A program made the position numbers and the translations under genes. 64,000 nt of DNA, taken from contig NZ_JAKGAN010000002.1 of assembly GCF_023061135.1 (NCBI RefSeq), positions 434,001-498,000 of the forward strand, given 5' to 3'. Below the pieces are notes generated by a model. That model did not search any database. It saw only the letters and a program-made list of their open reading frames with translations, and had not been told where the DNA came from. Positions 47,717 through 57,893 of this stretch are shown in pieces; position 1 is the stretch's first letter, and each line of letters opens with the position of its first letter. This DNA is from Chromohalobacter sarecensis (lineage in GTDB: Bacteria; Pseudomonadota; Gammaproteobacteria; Pseudomonadales; Halomonadaceae).

Positions 47717-50700
47717 TTACGCTGCTTCCGTTTTGCGATTGAGTTGTCCGAGTAACGCTTCGAGCAGGGCAAAGCGCTGTTCCTCGTCGCTCATGTCGCC
47801 GTCGAAGCGTAACGTGTCCGCGCCGTCGAGCCGGTAGTGCGCCGGATCCTGCTGGATCATCTGGACAAGCGTCATCGGGTCGACGGCGGTTTGCGTGCCG
47901 AAAGTGAGGCGGCCACGCTCGGCGCCGGCCTCAAGACGCACGATGCCCAAGCGTTCGGCACGCTGGCGTAGCCGGGTCTGACGGAACAGCGTCTTGAGCG
48001 GCCCGGGTAGCAGGCCGAAGCGATCGATCATCTCGACCTGCAATTCCTTGAGCTCGGCTTCATCCTCGGCATTGGCGATGCGCTTGTACATGATCAGGCG
48101 CTGCTGCACGTCGGGCAGGTAATCGCTGGGGATCAATGCCGGCAAGTTGAGGCTGATTTCTACGCCATCGTCCAGCGGCGACTCGATATTCGGCGTCTTG
48201 CCGCTCTTGATGGCCTTGACCGCGCGGTCGAGCATTTGCATGTAAAGGCTATAACCGACCGTTTCCATCTGCCCGCTTTGTTCATCGCCCAACAGTTCGC
48301 CAGCGCCGCGAATTTCCATGTCGTGACTGGCCAGCGTGAAGCCGGCCCCGAGATCCTCCGCTAGACCGATCGCTTCGAGGCGCTTGAGTGCGTCTTGGGT
48401 CATGGCCTTGGCCGGTGGCGTGAGGAGATAGGCGTACGCCTGATGGTGGCTGCGGCCGACACGCCCGCGCAGCTGGTGCAACTGGGCGAGCCCGAACTTG
48501 TCGGCGCGCTCGATGATGATGGTGTTGGCGCTGGGCACGTCGATGCCGGTTTCGATGATCGTCGAGCATACCAACACATTGAAACGCTTGTGGTAGAAGT
48601 CTGACATCACGCGTTCCAGCGCACGCTCGGGTAGCTGACCGTGGGCGACGCCGACGCGAGCTTCGGGCACCAGCTCGGCAACCCGTTCGGCGGTGGTTTC
48701 TATCGTTTTGACTTCGTTGTGCAGGAAGTAGACCTGGCCGCCACGCAGGATTTCGCGCAGCAGGGCTTCCTTCAGGACGCCTTCATTGCGCTGCTGCACG
48801 AAGGTCTTGACTGATAGGCGACGTGCCGGCGGCGTGGCGATGATCGAGAGATCGCGAATGCCGCTCATCGCCATGTTCAAGGTGCGGGGAATCGGCGTTG
48901 CGGTGAGCGTGAGAATATCGATCTCGGCCCGCAGGCTCTTGAGCTTTTCCTTCTGCGAGACGCCGAAGCGGTGCTCCTCGTCGATGATCAGCAGCCCCAT
49001 GTTGGGAAGCGACATCGACTTGGAAAGCAGCTTGTGGGTGCCGATGACGATGTCGGCACGCCCTTCGGTGATGCGCTCCAGCGACGCTTGCTGTCCCTTG
49101 CCGGCGGTGAAGCGCGAGAGCAGTTCGATCTGCACCGCGGTATCCGCGAAGCGGTCGCGGAAATTGTCGTAGTGCTGTTGGGCCAGCAGAGTGGTGGGCA
49201 CCAGCACCACCACTTGGCGGCCGGAATGCACGGCGAGAAAAGCCGCGCGCATGGCGACCTCTGTCTTGCCGAAACCTACGTCACCGCAGACCACGCGATC
49301 CATCGGGCGTGGTGCGGTCATGTCATCGATCACTGCATCGATGGCGGCATGTTGGTCGGGGGTTTCCTCGAAGGGAAAACTGGCCGTGAAGCGTGCGTAT
49401 TCCTCATCGGGGACGTCGCAGGCGAAGCCCTCGCGTGCCTCGCGTCGGGCGTAGGTATCCAGCAGCTCGGCGGCGGTGTCGCGGACCTTCTCGGCTGCCT
49501 TGCGCTTGGCTTTATCCCAGGTTTCCGAACCTAGTTTATGCAGCGGAGCCAGTTCATCGGTGGCGCCGGCATAACGCGAGATAAGGTGCAGGCTATCCAC
49601 CGGAACGTAGAGCTTGGCGCCGCCGGCGTATTCCAGCGCCAGAAATTCAGCGGCCTGACCACCGGCTTCGAGCGTCTCTAGCCCTTGGTAGCGGCCCACG
49701 CCGTGGCTCTGGTGGACCACTGGAGAGCCGGGGCGCAATTCTGCCAGGTGGCGAACGGCGAGCTCGTTGTCATCGGTTACCCGTCCCCGGCGGCGTGCCT
49801 GACGAACGACGTCACCGTACAGCTCGGTTTCAGTAATGACGCAGGTGGCGGGGCTGTCGAGCCATAGCCCTTCATCGAGACCGCCTGCGCAAATTGCCAG
49901 CGGCGCACTGCCATCCAGGAAGTGTTGCCAGCCATCGGCCACGGCTAGAGGGCGCTCCAGCGGGGCGAGGGTTTCTTCCAAGGCTTCGCGGCGCCCACTG
50001 GACTCGGCGACCAGCAACACGCGCGGGGCGTCGGGTGCACCGAGAAACGCTTCCAGCTTGGCGAGAGGGTGGCGCCCACGGGCCTGAATGGCCACGTCCG
50101 GCAGGGGGTGCGTAGCCGGCACCTTGGCATGCGAATGCGGTTCGTCGTCGTCAACCAGCGCCACGCGCGGGTGTTGCTTGATGGACGCGAAGACCTCGGG
50201 CACGGGCACGAAGGCATGTGCCGGTGGCAGCAAGGGCCGTGTGGGATCGACGCCAAGATTGTCGTAGCGACTTTCTATGGCGCTCCAGTGATGCTCGGCC
50301 GCCTCGTGGACGCCGGGCATTAGCGCGATGCGCGTATGCGCATTCAGATGCTCGAATAGGCTTGCGGTCTCCTCGAAGAACAGCGGCAGGTACTGCTCCA
50401 GCCCGGGAGAAGGAATGCCCTTGAGCGCGTCGTTGTACAGCGGACATTGACGAGGGTCGACGTCGAACAATGTCTCGAATCCCTCGCGGAAGCAGGCGAT
50501 GGCCGAGCGCGACAGCGAATATTCGTGTGCCGGAAGCAATTCCACGCGCTCGACCTTGTCCAGGGAGCGCTGAGAATCAGGATTGAAATAGCGCAGTGTA
50601 TCGACTTCGTCATCGAAGAGATCGATACGCAGAGGATGCTCGCTGCCCATCGGGTAAAGGTCGATCAAAGCACCACGAAGCGCGTATTCACCGGGTTCGT

Positions 50701-51181
50701 AAACGGTCTCCACGGCGCGGTAGCCAGCTCGCGATAGACGCTCCCGGAAGCCCTCCCTGTCGAGTTGCATGCCGGTGTGCAGCGTCAGGACACGACCGGC
50801 GATGTAGTCGGTGGGCGGGAGCCGTTGCATCAGGGTATTGATGGGCACCACGACGATGCCGCGCGTCCCTTCTTGTAGCTGACGCAGCGTCTTGAGACGT
50901 GCCGAGACGATGTCCTGATGCGGCGAAAAGCTGTCGTAGGGCAACGTTTCCCAGTCAGGGAACGACAAGATGGGGTGATCGGCGAAGAATTGCAGCGCGC
51001 CTTCGAGCCGTTGAGCGCTGGCGGTATCCGGAGTCACAACCATCAGTGGAGCGTCGTCGGCGAGGCGTGCCAGCGCCAGGGCGCTAGCGGCGGCGTGCGG
51101 ACGTTGCCAGTAAACAGTGTCACGCAGGCCTTGGGGATGCGGTGGATCAAGCGGTGAAAAATACGACATGGTGCGCTTCAT
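47717..51181 (-). CDS. mfd: Transcription-repair coupling factor Mfd
   Basis: DNA translocase that removes stalled RNA polymerase and recruits UvrA. The 1154 residues include the UvrB-like N-terminal module (FADHPILSFPDWETLPYD), the RNA-polymerase-interaction domain with HQSHGVGRYQGLETL, and a RecG-like motor with Walker A GDVGFGKTEVA and DEEHRFG. The TRG and C-terminal D7 domains follow. The start at 51181 gives MKRTMSYFSPLD; the ATG four codons in (51169) is equally plausible. It is divergent from gap, as in Pseudomonas. Confidence 0.97.
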   Translation of the reverse strand: MKRTMSYFSPLDPPHPQGLRDTVYWQRPHAAASALALARLADDAPLMVVTPDTASAQRLEGALQFFADHPILSFPDWETLPYDSFSPHQDIVSARLKTLRQLQEGTRGIVVVPINTLMQRLPPTDYIAGRVLTLHTGMQLDREGFRERLSRAGYRAVETVYEPGEYALRGALIDLYPMGSEHPLRIDLFDDEVDTLRYFNPDSQRSLDKVERVELLPAHEYSLSRSAIACFREGFETLFDVDPRQCPLYNDALKGIPSPGLEQYLPLFFEETASLFEHLNAHTRIALMPGVHEAAEHHWSAIESRYDNLGVDPTRPLLPPAHAFVPVPEVFASIKQHPRVALVDDDEPHSHAKVPATHPLPDVAIQARGRHPLAKLEAFLGAPDAPRVLLVAESSGRREALEETLAPLERPLAVADGWQHFLDGSAPLAICAGGLDEGLWLDSPATCVITETELYGDVVRQARRRGRVTDDNELAVRHLAELRPGSPVVHQSHGVGRYQGLETLEAGGQAAEFLALEYAGGAKLYVPVDSLHLISRYAGATDELAPLHKLGSETWDKAKRKAAEKVRDTAAELLDTYARREAREGFACDVPDEEYARFTASFPFEETPDQHAAIDAVIDDMTAPRPMDRVVCGDVGFGKTEVAMRAAFLAVHSGRQVVVLVPTTLLAQQHYDNFRDRFADTAVQIELLSRFTAGKGQQASLERITEGRADIVIGTHKLLSKSMSLPNMGLLIIDEEHRFGVSQKEKLKSLRAEIDILTLTATPIPRTLNMAMSGIRDLSIIATPPARRLSVKTFVQQRNEGVLKEALLREILRGGQVYFLHNEVKTIETTAERVAELVPEARVGVAHGQLPERALERVMSDFYHKRFNVLVCSTIIETGIDVPSANTIIIERADKFGLAQLHQLRGRVGRSHHQAYAYLLTPPAKAMTQDALKRLEAIGLAEDLGAGFTLASHDMEIRGAGELLGDEQSGQMETVGYSLYMQMLDRAVKAIKSGKTPNIESPLDDGVEISLNLPALIPSDYLPDVQQRLIMYKRIANAEDEAELKELQVEMIDRFGLLPGPLKTLFRQTRLRQRAERLGIVRLEAGAERGRLTFGTQTAVDPMTLVQMIQQDPAHYRLDGADTLRFDGDMSDEEQRFALLEALLGQLNRKTEAA

Positions 51182-51334
51182 TTTTTAGGACGAGACGATG
51201 ATAGCAGGCAAAACATGGGTTGGGGGCGATAAGCGGGTATTTAAAGCCGAGCCCGTCGCCGGTCTTGTAGTCGAAAACGGCCGCATAAATCGATGTTCAA
51301 TGCCCTTTTTCGACCCTGTAGTCAAGGGCCTGTT

Positions 51335-51353
51335 GGTGTAGTGGAATTACACC
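51335..51353. promoter_or_regulatory. HexR-like operator upstream of gap
   Basis: The palindrome GGTGTA-GTGGAAT-TACACC fits the gammaproteobacterial HexR pattern (TGTARTnnnnnYTACA) at all but the two central G bases. It lies 48 bases before the gap ATG. TGTAGT, the half-site, also occurs at 51266-51271 and 51317-51322. Confidence 0.5.
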
Positions 51354-51400
51354 GCATGCGACCAAGCACGCATTGCTAAGGGGGCGAAAGGCTACGGATA

Positions 51401-52897
51401 ATGCGCTCGATTTCGTTCCCCGCTGCCGTGACGAGGCCCGCCGTGAGTCAAGAAAATCTCGAGACCTATTTCCAGGATTGGCAAGAAAACGAAGCCTTGG
51501 CTGAGGAGATGATCCCGCTGCTGGGACGCCTCTATCGCAAGTACAATGTCGTGCCGTCCCTTTACGGTCGTTCGCTGATCAATCGCTCGGTCATACGCAT
51601 TCTCAAGAACCATCGCTACGTCAAAAAAGTTGAGGGGACCGAGCTCTCGGTCCGCGATACGTTGCCGATGGTCAAGGCCATGACCGAGCTCGAGTTGGGG
51701 CCGGCGCACATCGACATCGGCAAGTTGGGGGTGGCCTTCAAGCGCTCCGGGCAAGACGACATTCGGGCCTTCCTCGAAACGGAGCTCGCCGATATCGTGG
51801 GTCGTCATGCGGATACCGGCATGGGTGGCGAACCCAAGGATGTCGTGCTCTACGGCTTCGGGCGCATCGGTCGCTTGCTGGCGCGTATCATGATCGAGAA
51901 GGCGGGCGGCGGTAACTTGCTGCGTCTGCGTGCCATCGTGGTACGGGGTGGCGGCGATGATCTGGAGAAACGTGCCAGTCTGTTGCGCCGCGATAGCGTG
52001 CACGGACCGTTCGCCGGCACGATCCGGGTCGATCATGAGAACCAGGCGATCATCGCCAACGGCAATTATATCCAGATCATTCATGCCGATTCGCCCAGTG
52101 AGATCGATTACACCGCATACGGCATCCAGAGCGCCCTGGTCGTCGATAACACTGGCAAATGGCGTGACGAGGAAGGCCTGTCCCAGCATCTGGCGTCCCA
52201 GGGCGTGGCGAAGGTGCTACTGACCGCGCCCGGCAAGGGCAGCGTCAAGAATATCGTGCCGGGTATCAATCAGGATGATATCAGCGATGATGACCGTGTG
52301 TTGTCTGCGGCCTCGTGCACGACTAACGCTATCGTGCCGGTTCTCAAGGCGGTCAATGACGAGTTCGGTATCGTCCACGGGCATGTCGAGACGGTGCATG
52401 CCTACACCAACGACCAGAATTTGATCGACAACTATCACAAGGGCGACCGCCGGGGGCGCAGTGCCGCACTGAACATGGTGCTGACCGAAACTGGTGCCGC
52501 CAAGGCCGTGGCCAAGGCACTGCCCGAGCTGTCGGGCAAGCTCTCTGGAAATGCCATTCGCGTACCCACGCCGGATGTCTCCATGGCCATCCTCAATCTT
52601 ACGCTGGACAAGGCCACCGACCGCGAGGCGCTGAACGAGTACCTGCGCGACATGGCCTTGCATTCCCGCATGCAAAAGCAGATCGATTACGTCGACTCAC
52701 CGGAGGTGGTGTCGTCTGATTTCGTCGGCAATCGCCATGCCGGCATCGTCGATGCCCAGGCGACGATCGCCGAAGATCATCAGGTCGTGCTCTATGTGTG
52801 GTACGACAACGAGTTCGGCTATAGCTGTCAGGTCGTGCGTATCCTGCAGCACATGTCCAACGTGCGCTTCGTGTACCTGCCGCGCGAGACGCGCTGA
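51401..52897 (+). CDS. gap: Glyceraldehyde-3-phosphate dehydrogenase, N-terminally extended
   Basis: Phosphorylating GAPDH of 498 residues, against about 335 for the classic enzyme. The first 145 or so residues form an extra helical region (ENEALAEEMIPLLGRLYRKY, SLINRSVIRILKNHR). The Rossmann loop VLYGFGRIGRLLAR then begins the enzyme proper. The catalytic Cys306 is in SAASCTTNAIVP, and ETVHAYTNDQNLIDN and WYDNEFGYS complete it. The same long type lies next to mfd in Pseudomonas. A GTG at 51443, with GAGG upstream, is an alternative start (MSQENLETYF). Confidence 0.93.
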   Translation: MRSISFPAAVTRPAVSQENLETYFQDWQENEALAEEMIPLLGRLYRKYNVVPSLYGRSLINRSVIRILKNHRYVKKVEGTELSVRDTLPMVKAMTELELGPAHIDIGKLGVAFKRSGQDDIRAFLETELADIVGRHADTGMGGEPKDVVLYGFGRIGRLLARIMIEKAGGGNLLRLRAIVVRGGGDDLEKRASLLRRDSVHGPFAGTIRVDHENQAIIANGNYIQIIHADSPSEIDYTAYGIQSALVVDNTGKWRDEEGLSQHLASQGVAKVLLTAPGKGSVKNIVPGINQDDISDDDRVLSAASCTTNAIVPVLKAVNDEFGIVHGHVETVHAYTNDQNLIDNYHKGDRRGRSAALNMVLTETGAAKAVAKALPELSGKLSGNAIRVPTPDVSMAILNLTLDKATDREALNEYLRDMALHSRMQKQIDYVDSPEVVSSDFVGNRHAGIVDAQATIAEDHQVVLYVWYDNEFGYSCQVVRILQHMSNVRFVYLPRETR

Positions 52898-52928
52898 GTC
52901 CTCCCCGTCTCTTTACCCCTGCACCCTG

Positions 52929-52946
52929 CGCCCCGATTTCGGGGCG
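52929..52946 (+). terminator. Hairpin after gap
   Basis: CGCCCCG-ATTT-CGGGGCG, 32 bases past the gap stop. The T run is poor and lies further down (ATTATTTT). Confidence 0.45.
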
Positions 52947-52997
52947 TAGTCGTGTCTCGCATGCATTATTTTAAGCCTCATACTTCCTAAGGTTATG

Positions 52998-53026
52998 TAG
53001 TCATTTGGGGTTCGTCTCTCTATAAT
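52998..53026 (+). promoter_or_regulatory. Promoter of the nqr operon
   Basis: TAGTCA (52998-53003), 17-base spacer, consensus TATAAT (53021-53026). This predicts an RNA leader of about 180 bases before nqrA. Confidence 0.65.
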
Positions 53027-53044
53027 GGTGCCCGATTTTGGGGA

Positions 53045-53217
53045 CGGCCCTTGGCCATGGGCCGAAAGAAGCAATCGTCTGATAAGAAAAGAATCCGACT
53101 CCCGTGAAGATTGCCCGTGCTGCTCAGCGTGCCTACAAGACGCGTGGCAAGTGTGTGGCCGTTCATGGACCCCTTTCCTTTCGAAACATCAGATCCGACA
53201 ACTGGGCGAGACTATGA
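53045..53217 (+). other. nqr leader with hairpin and possible 37-codon cistron
   Basis: Within the leader, CGGCCC-TTGGCCAT-GGGCCG (53045-53064) can form a hairpin. A GTG-started frame at 53104-53217 encodes 37 residues ([16 protein letters not shown]...NWARL). Its TGA overlaps the nqrA start as ATGA, the coupling type used elsewhere in this genome. No good ribosome binding site precedes it, so it may be chance. Confidence 0.3.
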
Positions 53218-54563
53218 TCGAAGTCAAACGAGGCCTGGATCTCCCCATCGCCGGGTCGCCCGAGCAGCGCATATACGATGCGCCGCCCGTGCGGCAGGTG
53301 GCGATCCTCGGTACCGACTACGTGGGCATGAAGCCGACGATGGAGGTCCGAGAGGGGGACAAGGTAAAGCTGGGCCAGCTACTGTTCACCGACAAGAAAA
53401 TCCCGGGTGTACGGTTCACGGCACCAGGCGCAGGCGAGGTGGTGGCGATCAACCGTGGCGAGAAGCGGCGTCTGCTGTCGGTTGTCATCAAGCTCGATGA
53501 TCACGAAGAGGCCGTACCCTTCACGGCGCATGGCGCGGATGCGCTGGAACGCTTGGAGCGCCAGACGGTCGTTGATCAATTGGTCGATTCAGGGCTCTGG
53601 ACGGCATTCAGGACTCGCCCTTATTCCCGCACGCCCGCACCCGATGCGACTCCCGCCGATATTTTCGTTACCGCCATCGATACGCACCCTCTTTCAGCCG
53701 ACCCCAATGTGGTAATCGGTGAGGACGCCGCTGCGTTCGAGCAGGGGCTCAAGGTGCTCAAGCACCTAACGCCAGGTCAGGTGTTCGTCTGCCATGGGCA
53801 AGGCGCCGAGCTGCCGGGCAGTGAGCTCGAAGGCGTGCGTTCCGAGGCCTTTGCCGGCCGGCATCCCGCCGGACTGGTGGGCACCCATATCCATTATCTC
53901 TCGCCGGTGAGTCTTGCGCGTCAGGTGTGGCATCTCGGCTATCAAGATGTCATCGCCTTCGGCAAGCTGTTTGCCGAAGGGCGCCTTGAGACACAGCGCG
54001 TTGTGGCCGTCGGCGGGCCGCGCGCCAAGCAGCCGCGCTTGTTGCGGACGCGTCTCGGGGCGAGCAGCAGTGAATTGCTGGAAGGTGAGATCGAGTCGCC
54101 CGATGACGCTCGCGTGATTTCAGGGTCGGTCTTCGGTGGCGAGATCGCCGAAGGCTCGCGGCGCTTCCTGGGCCGTTTTCATCGCCAATTCACGCTGCTC
54201 GAAGAGGGCAACAAGCGTGCCTTCCTGGGCTGGCTGTCGCCCGGGTTGCGGCGTCACTCGGTGATGGGCATCTATGTCTCTCAATTCTTGGGGCTCAATA
54301 AGTATTCGCCGGATACGTCTACCAATGGTTCCGAACGCGCCATGGTGCCGGTGGGCGCCTACGAACGTGTGATGCCGCTGGATATCATGCCGACGCAGCT
54401 GCTGCGCTCATTGATCGTGGGCGACATCGAGTCCTCGATGGAACTCGGCTGTCTGGAGCTGGATGAAGAAGATCTCGCGCTTTGTACCTACGTTTGCCCC
54501 GGCAAGTACGAGTACGGCCCCATCCTGCGTGATAACCTCACCATGATCGAGAAAGAGGTCTGA
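53214..54563 (+). CDS. nqrA: Na+-translocating NADH:quinone reductase subunit A
   Basis: Peripheral cytoplasmic subunit of the sodium-pumping NADH:ubiquinone oxidoreductase, involved in ubiquinone binding. The 449 residues begin [18 protein letters not shown], the canonical NqrA start; the open frame extends upstream through the leader without homology. Family segments include [30 protein letters not shown] and [22 protein letters not shown]. It heads the nqrABCDEF-apbE-nqrM operon. Confidence 0.97.
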   Translation: MIEVKRGLDLPIAGSPEQRIYDAPPVRQVAILGTDYVGMKPTMEVREGDKVKLGQLLFTDKKIPGVRFTAPGAGEVVAINRGEKRRLLSVVIKLDDHEEAVPFTAHGADALERLERQTVVDQLVDSGLWTAFRTRPYSRTPAPDATPADIFVTAIDTHPLSADPNVVIGEDAAAFEQGLKVLKHLTPGQVFVCHGQGAELPGSELEGVRSEAFAGRHPAGLVGTHIHYLSPVSLARQVWHLGYQDVIAFGKLFAEGRLETQRVVAVGGPRAKQPRLLRTRLGASSSELLEGEIESPDDARVISGSVFGGEIAEGSRRFLGRFHRQFTLLEEGNKRAFLGWLSPGLRRHSVMGIYVSQFLGLNKYSPDTSTNGSERAMVPVGAYERVMPLDIMPTQLLRSLIVGDIESSMELGCLELDEEDLALCTYVCPGKYEYGPILRDNLTMIEKEV

Positions 54564-54565
54564 CG

Positions 54566-55801
54566 ATGGGAATTCGTAACACGCTCGACAAGCTCGAGCC
54601 GCATTTTCACCAGGGTGGTAAATACGAGAAGTTCTACGCGCTGTACGAAGCGGTCGATACGATCTTCTATACGCCCCCGGACGTGACCAAGAGCACGGCG
54701 CACGTGCGTGATGGCATCGATCTCAAGCGCATCATGATCACGGTATGGCTGTGTACTTTTCCGGCGATGTTCTTCGGCATGTACAACGCTGGCCTGCAGG
54801 CCAACGTGGCGATGGGCGAGGGTTTCGGCGCGCTGAGCGGATGGCGTGAGGCCATCACCATGGTACTGGCGGGGAGTCACGATCCCGGCAGTATCTGGGC
54901 CAATTTTGTGCTCGGCGCCACTTATTTCTTGCCTATCTACCTGGTAACTTTCCTCGTCGGCGGGTTTTGGGAAGTGCTGTTCGCCGTCAAGCGCGGCCAT
55001 GAGGTCAACGAAGGCTTCTTCGTCACTTCCGTGCTGTTTGCATTGATCCTGCCGGCAACTATTCCGTTGTGGCAGGTGGCCTTGGGGATTACCTTCGGGG
55101 TTGTGATCGGCAAGGAAATTTTCGGCGGCACTGGCAAGAACTTCCTGAACCCGGCGCTGACCGGGCGCGCCTTCTTGTACTTCGCCTATCCGGCGCAGAT
55201 TTCCGGCGATAGCGTGTGGGTTCCTGCCGACGGCTATACCGGTGCCACTGCACTTTCCACTGCGGCGCAGAACGGCATGGGGGCCGTGCAGCAGGCCTAT
55301 AGCTGGTGGGATGCTTTCCTGGGCTTCATCCCCGGCTCGGTGGGGGAAACGTCAACATTGGCAATCCTCATCGGCGCGGTGGTCTTGTTGATTACGCGTA
55401 TTGCCTCGTGGCGCATCATGCTGGGCGTGTTCGTGGGCATGGCACTGACCGCCATGCTGTTCACCTCCATCGGTTCGGACAGCAACCCGATGTTCGGCAT
55501 GCCGTGGTACTGGCATTTCGTGGTCGGTGGTTTCGCTTTCGGGATGGTATTCATGGCCACCGATCCGGTATCGGCGTCGATGACGGATCGTGGCAAGTTG
55601 CTGTTCGGTCTCTTGATCGGGGTGCTGACGGTATTGATTCGCGTGGTCAACCCCGCGTTTCCGGAAGGCATCATGCTGGCGATTCTGTTTGCCAACCTGT
55701 TCGCGCCGATGATCGATCACTTCTTCGTGCAGGCCAATATCAAGCGCCGCCATAAGCGTGATGCCGCGTATTCCACCGCGACGACCGAGGAGACCACCTG
55801 A
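54566..55801 (+). CDS. nqrB: Na+-translocating NADH:quinone reductase subunit B
   Basis: Integral membrane subunit (411 aa, about ten TM helices) carrying covalent FMN, riboflavin and part of the sodium pathway. The flavinylation site is the threonine in [10 protein letters not shown], the ApbE target motif. [12 protein letters not shown] and [17 protein letters not shown] are family marks. It follows nqrA by two bases and overlaps nqrC by one base (TGATG). Confidence 0.97.
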   Translation: MGIRNTLDKLEPHFHQGGKYEKFYALYEAVDTIFYTPPDVTKSTAHVRDGIDLKRIMITVWLCTFPAMFFGMYNAGLQANVAMGEGFGALSGWREAITMVLAGSHDPGSIWANFVLGATYFLPIYLVTFLVGGFWEVLFAVKRGHEVNEGFFVTSVLFALILPATIPLWQVALGITFGVVIGKEIFGGTGKNFLNPALTGRAFLYFAYPAQISGDSVWVPADGYTGATALSTAAQNGMGAVQQAYSWWDAFLGFIPGSVGETSTLAILIGAVVLLITRIASWRIMLGVFVGMALTAMLFTSIGSDSNPMFGMPWYWHFVVGGFAFGMVFMATDPVSASMTDRGKLLFGLLIGVLTVLIRVVNPAFPEGIMLAILFANLFAPMIDHFFVQANIKRRHKRDAAYSTATTEETT

Positions 55802-56574
55802 TGGCCAGTAACAATTCCATCAAGAAAACGCTAACGGTCGCACTCGCGCTGTGCATCGTATGTTCGGTGGTGGTATCGACCGCCGCCGTGGTCTTGCAGC
55901 CTACTCAGCAGAAGAATCAGGAGCTCGACCGCAAGAGCAACATCCTGCAGGTGGCCAATCTCTACGAGCCGGGGATGGACGTCGACGATGCGTTCGATGA
56001 GCTGATTACCTCGCGCGTGATCAACCTGGAAACCGGCGAGTACAGTGATCGTTTCGATCCGCAAAGTTACGATCAGTTCGATGCCGCCAGAGACCCTGCG
56101 ACATCCCGCACCCTGTCCGGGGAAGAAGATAGTGCGGGCATTGGCCGCGAAGAGATGTACTCGACGGTCTATCTGGTGGGCGACGATCCCGATGACCCCG
56201 AGCAGATCATTCTGCCGATTCGCGGCCAGGGTCTGTGGGGGCTGATGCGTGGTTTCTTCGCTATCGAAGGCGATGGGAATACCATTATTGGGTTGTCCTA
56301 CTACTCTCATTCCGAAACACCGGGGCTGGGTGGCGAGGTCGACAATCCTCGTTGGAAGTCGAAGTGGCAGGGCAAGGAGATTTATGCAGAAGATGGCATG
56401 AGTCCCGATATCTCCCTGGTTAAGGGCGGCGCCGACAACAAGTATGAAGTCGATGCCTTGTCGGGGGCGACGCTGACGAGCCGCGGCGTTACCAACATGC
56501 TGCATTTCTGGCTGAGCGAGAGTGGCTTCGGCCCCTACCTCGCCCGCTTCCACGGCAACTCCGAAGGAGCGTGA
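55801..56574 (+). CDS. nqrC: Na+-translocating NADH:quinone reductase subunit C
   Basis: Subunit with one N-terminal TM helix and a periplasmic FMN domain, 257 residues. The second covalent FMN attaches to the last threonine of [14 protein letters not shown], the S-G-A-T-x-T ApbE motif. [18 protein letters not shown] and [11 protein letters not shown] are typical. The start overlaps nqrB, and the stop lies just before nqrD. Confidence 0.97.
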   Translation: MASNNSIKKTLTVALALCIVCSVVVSTAAVVLQPTQQKNQELDRKSNILQVANLYEPGMDVDDAFDELITSRVINLETGEYSDRFDPQSYDQFDAARDPATSRTLSGEEDSAGIGREEMYSTVYLVGDDPDDPEQIILPIRGQGLWGLMRGFFAIEGDGNTIIGLSYYSHSETPGLGGEVDNPRWKSKWQGKEIYAEDGMSPDISLVKGGADNKYEVDALSGATLTSRGVTNMLHFWLSESGFGPYLARFHGNSEGA

Positions 56575-56576
56575 AC

Positions 56577-57251
56577 ATGGCTGCTGAATCCGTAAAAGAC
56601 GTTGTTCTCTCGCCGGTCTTCAAGAACAACCCGATCGCGCTGCAGGTGCTGGGGATTTGTTCGGCACTGGCGGTGACCAACTCCATGAGTGTGTCGTTGG
56701 TCATGGGCCTGGCCGTTATCGCGGTCACGGCGTGTTCCAACCTGTTCGTTTCGTTGATTCGTCAGCATATTCCGTCGTCGATCCGCATCATCGTGCAAAT
56801 GACCATCATCGCCTCGCTGGTCATCGTGGTCGACCAAGTGCTCAAGGCGTATGCCTACGAGATGTCCAAGCAGTTGTCGGTTTTCGTCGGGCTGATCATC
56901 ACCAACTGCATCGTCATGGGCCGTGCCGAGGCCTATGCCATGCAAAACGGGCCCGTCATGAGCTTTCTCGATGGGGTCGGTAACGGCTTGGGTTATGCCG
57001 TGATTCTGCTGATCGTCGGCTTCTTCCGTGAGCTTTTCGGTTCCGGCAGCGTCTTCGGCTTCACGGTGCTTACGCCGGTGCAGGACGGTGGCTGGTACGT
57101 GCCCAACGGCCTGATGCTGTTGCCGCCCTCGGCATTCTTCGTCATTGGCTTGATTATCTGGGTCCTGCGGAGCATGCGTACCGAGCAGGTCGAAAAAGCC
57201 GAGTACCGGATCGTGGCCAACAGCAAGGCTAAGATTAAGGAGTCCGTGTGA
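56577..57251 (+). CDS. nqrD: Na+-translocating NADH:quinone reductase subunit D
   Basis: Membrane subunit of 224 residues with six TM helices, homologous to RnfE and paired with NqrE as an inverted-topology dimer holding an iron site. [20 protein letters not shown] and [13 protein letters not shown] are diagnostic; the cysteines in these segments are probable ligands of the intramembrane iron. The ATG at 56577 has AAGGAG at the right distance; a GTG two codons earlier overlaps nqrC. The stop overlaps nqrE by one base. Confidence 0.97.
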   Translation: MAAESVKDVVLSPVFKNNPIALQVLGICSALAVTNSMSVSLVMGLAVIAVTACSNLFVSLIRQHIPSSIRIIVQMTIIASLVIVVDQVLKAYAYEMSKQLSVFVGLIITNCIVMGRAEAYAMQNGPVMSFLDGVGNGLGYAVILLIVGFFRELFGSGSVFGFTVLTPVQDGGWYVPNGLMLLPPSAFFVIGLIIWVLRSMRTEQVEKAEYRIVANSKAKIKESV

Positions 57252-57871
57252 TGTTCGAGCATTACCTGAGCCTCTTCGTCAAGGCAGTGTTCGTGGAGAA
57301 CATGGCACTGGCGTTTTTCCTCGGCATGTGTACGTTTCTTGCCGTTTCCAAGAAGGTTTCCTCGGCCATCGGGCTGGGGATCGCGGTCGTGGTGGTGCTG
57401 ACCATCACCGTGCCGGTCAACAACCTGATCCTGACGTATCTATTGAAGGAAGGGGCGCTGACTTGGACGGGCCTTGAAGGCGCCGAAAATATCGACCTTT
57501 CGTTCCTGGGTCTTTTGAGTTATATCGGCGTCATCGCGGCGCTGGTACAGATCCTCGAGATGTTTCTCGATAAATTCGTCCCCTCGCTCTATAACGCACT
57601 GGGGGTTTTCCTGCCGTTGATCACGGTGAATTGCGCGATTCTCGGCGCGTCGCTGTTCATGGTCGAACGTAGCTACAACTTCGGCGAGTCGGTGATCTAT
57701 GGTGCTGGGGCCGGCTTCGGCTGGGCACTGGCGATCGCTGCATTGGCGGGGATTCGTGAAAAGCTCAAGTACAGTGACGTGCCGGCCAGCCTTCAAGGGT
57801 TAGGGATTACGTTCATTACCGTCGGACTGATGTCATTGGGCTTCATGTCCTTCTCCGGCATCCAGCTCTAA
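57251..57871 (+). CDS. nqrE: Na+-translocating NADH:quinone reductase subunit E
   Basis: Partner of NqrD, 206 residues and six TM helices, homologous to RnfA. Segments [20 protein letters not shown] and [19 protein letters not shown] carry the cysteines expected to bind the iron center shared with NqrD. AAGGAG precedes the start. A GTG one codon upstream exists, but the ATG overlapping the nqrD stop is preferred. Confidence 0.97.
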   Translation: MFEHYLSLFVKAVFVENMALAFFLGMCTFLAVSKKVSSAIGLGIAVVVVLTITVPVNNLILTYLLKEGALTWTGLEGAENIDLSFLGLLSYIGVIAALVQILEMFLDKFVPSLYNALGVFLPLITVNCAILGASLFMVERSYNFGESVIYGAGAGFGWALAIAALAGIREKLKYSDVPASLQGLGITFITVGLMSLGFMSFSGIQL

Positions 57872-57893
57872 GCAACGGAAATAGGAAACCGAC

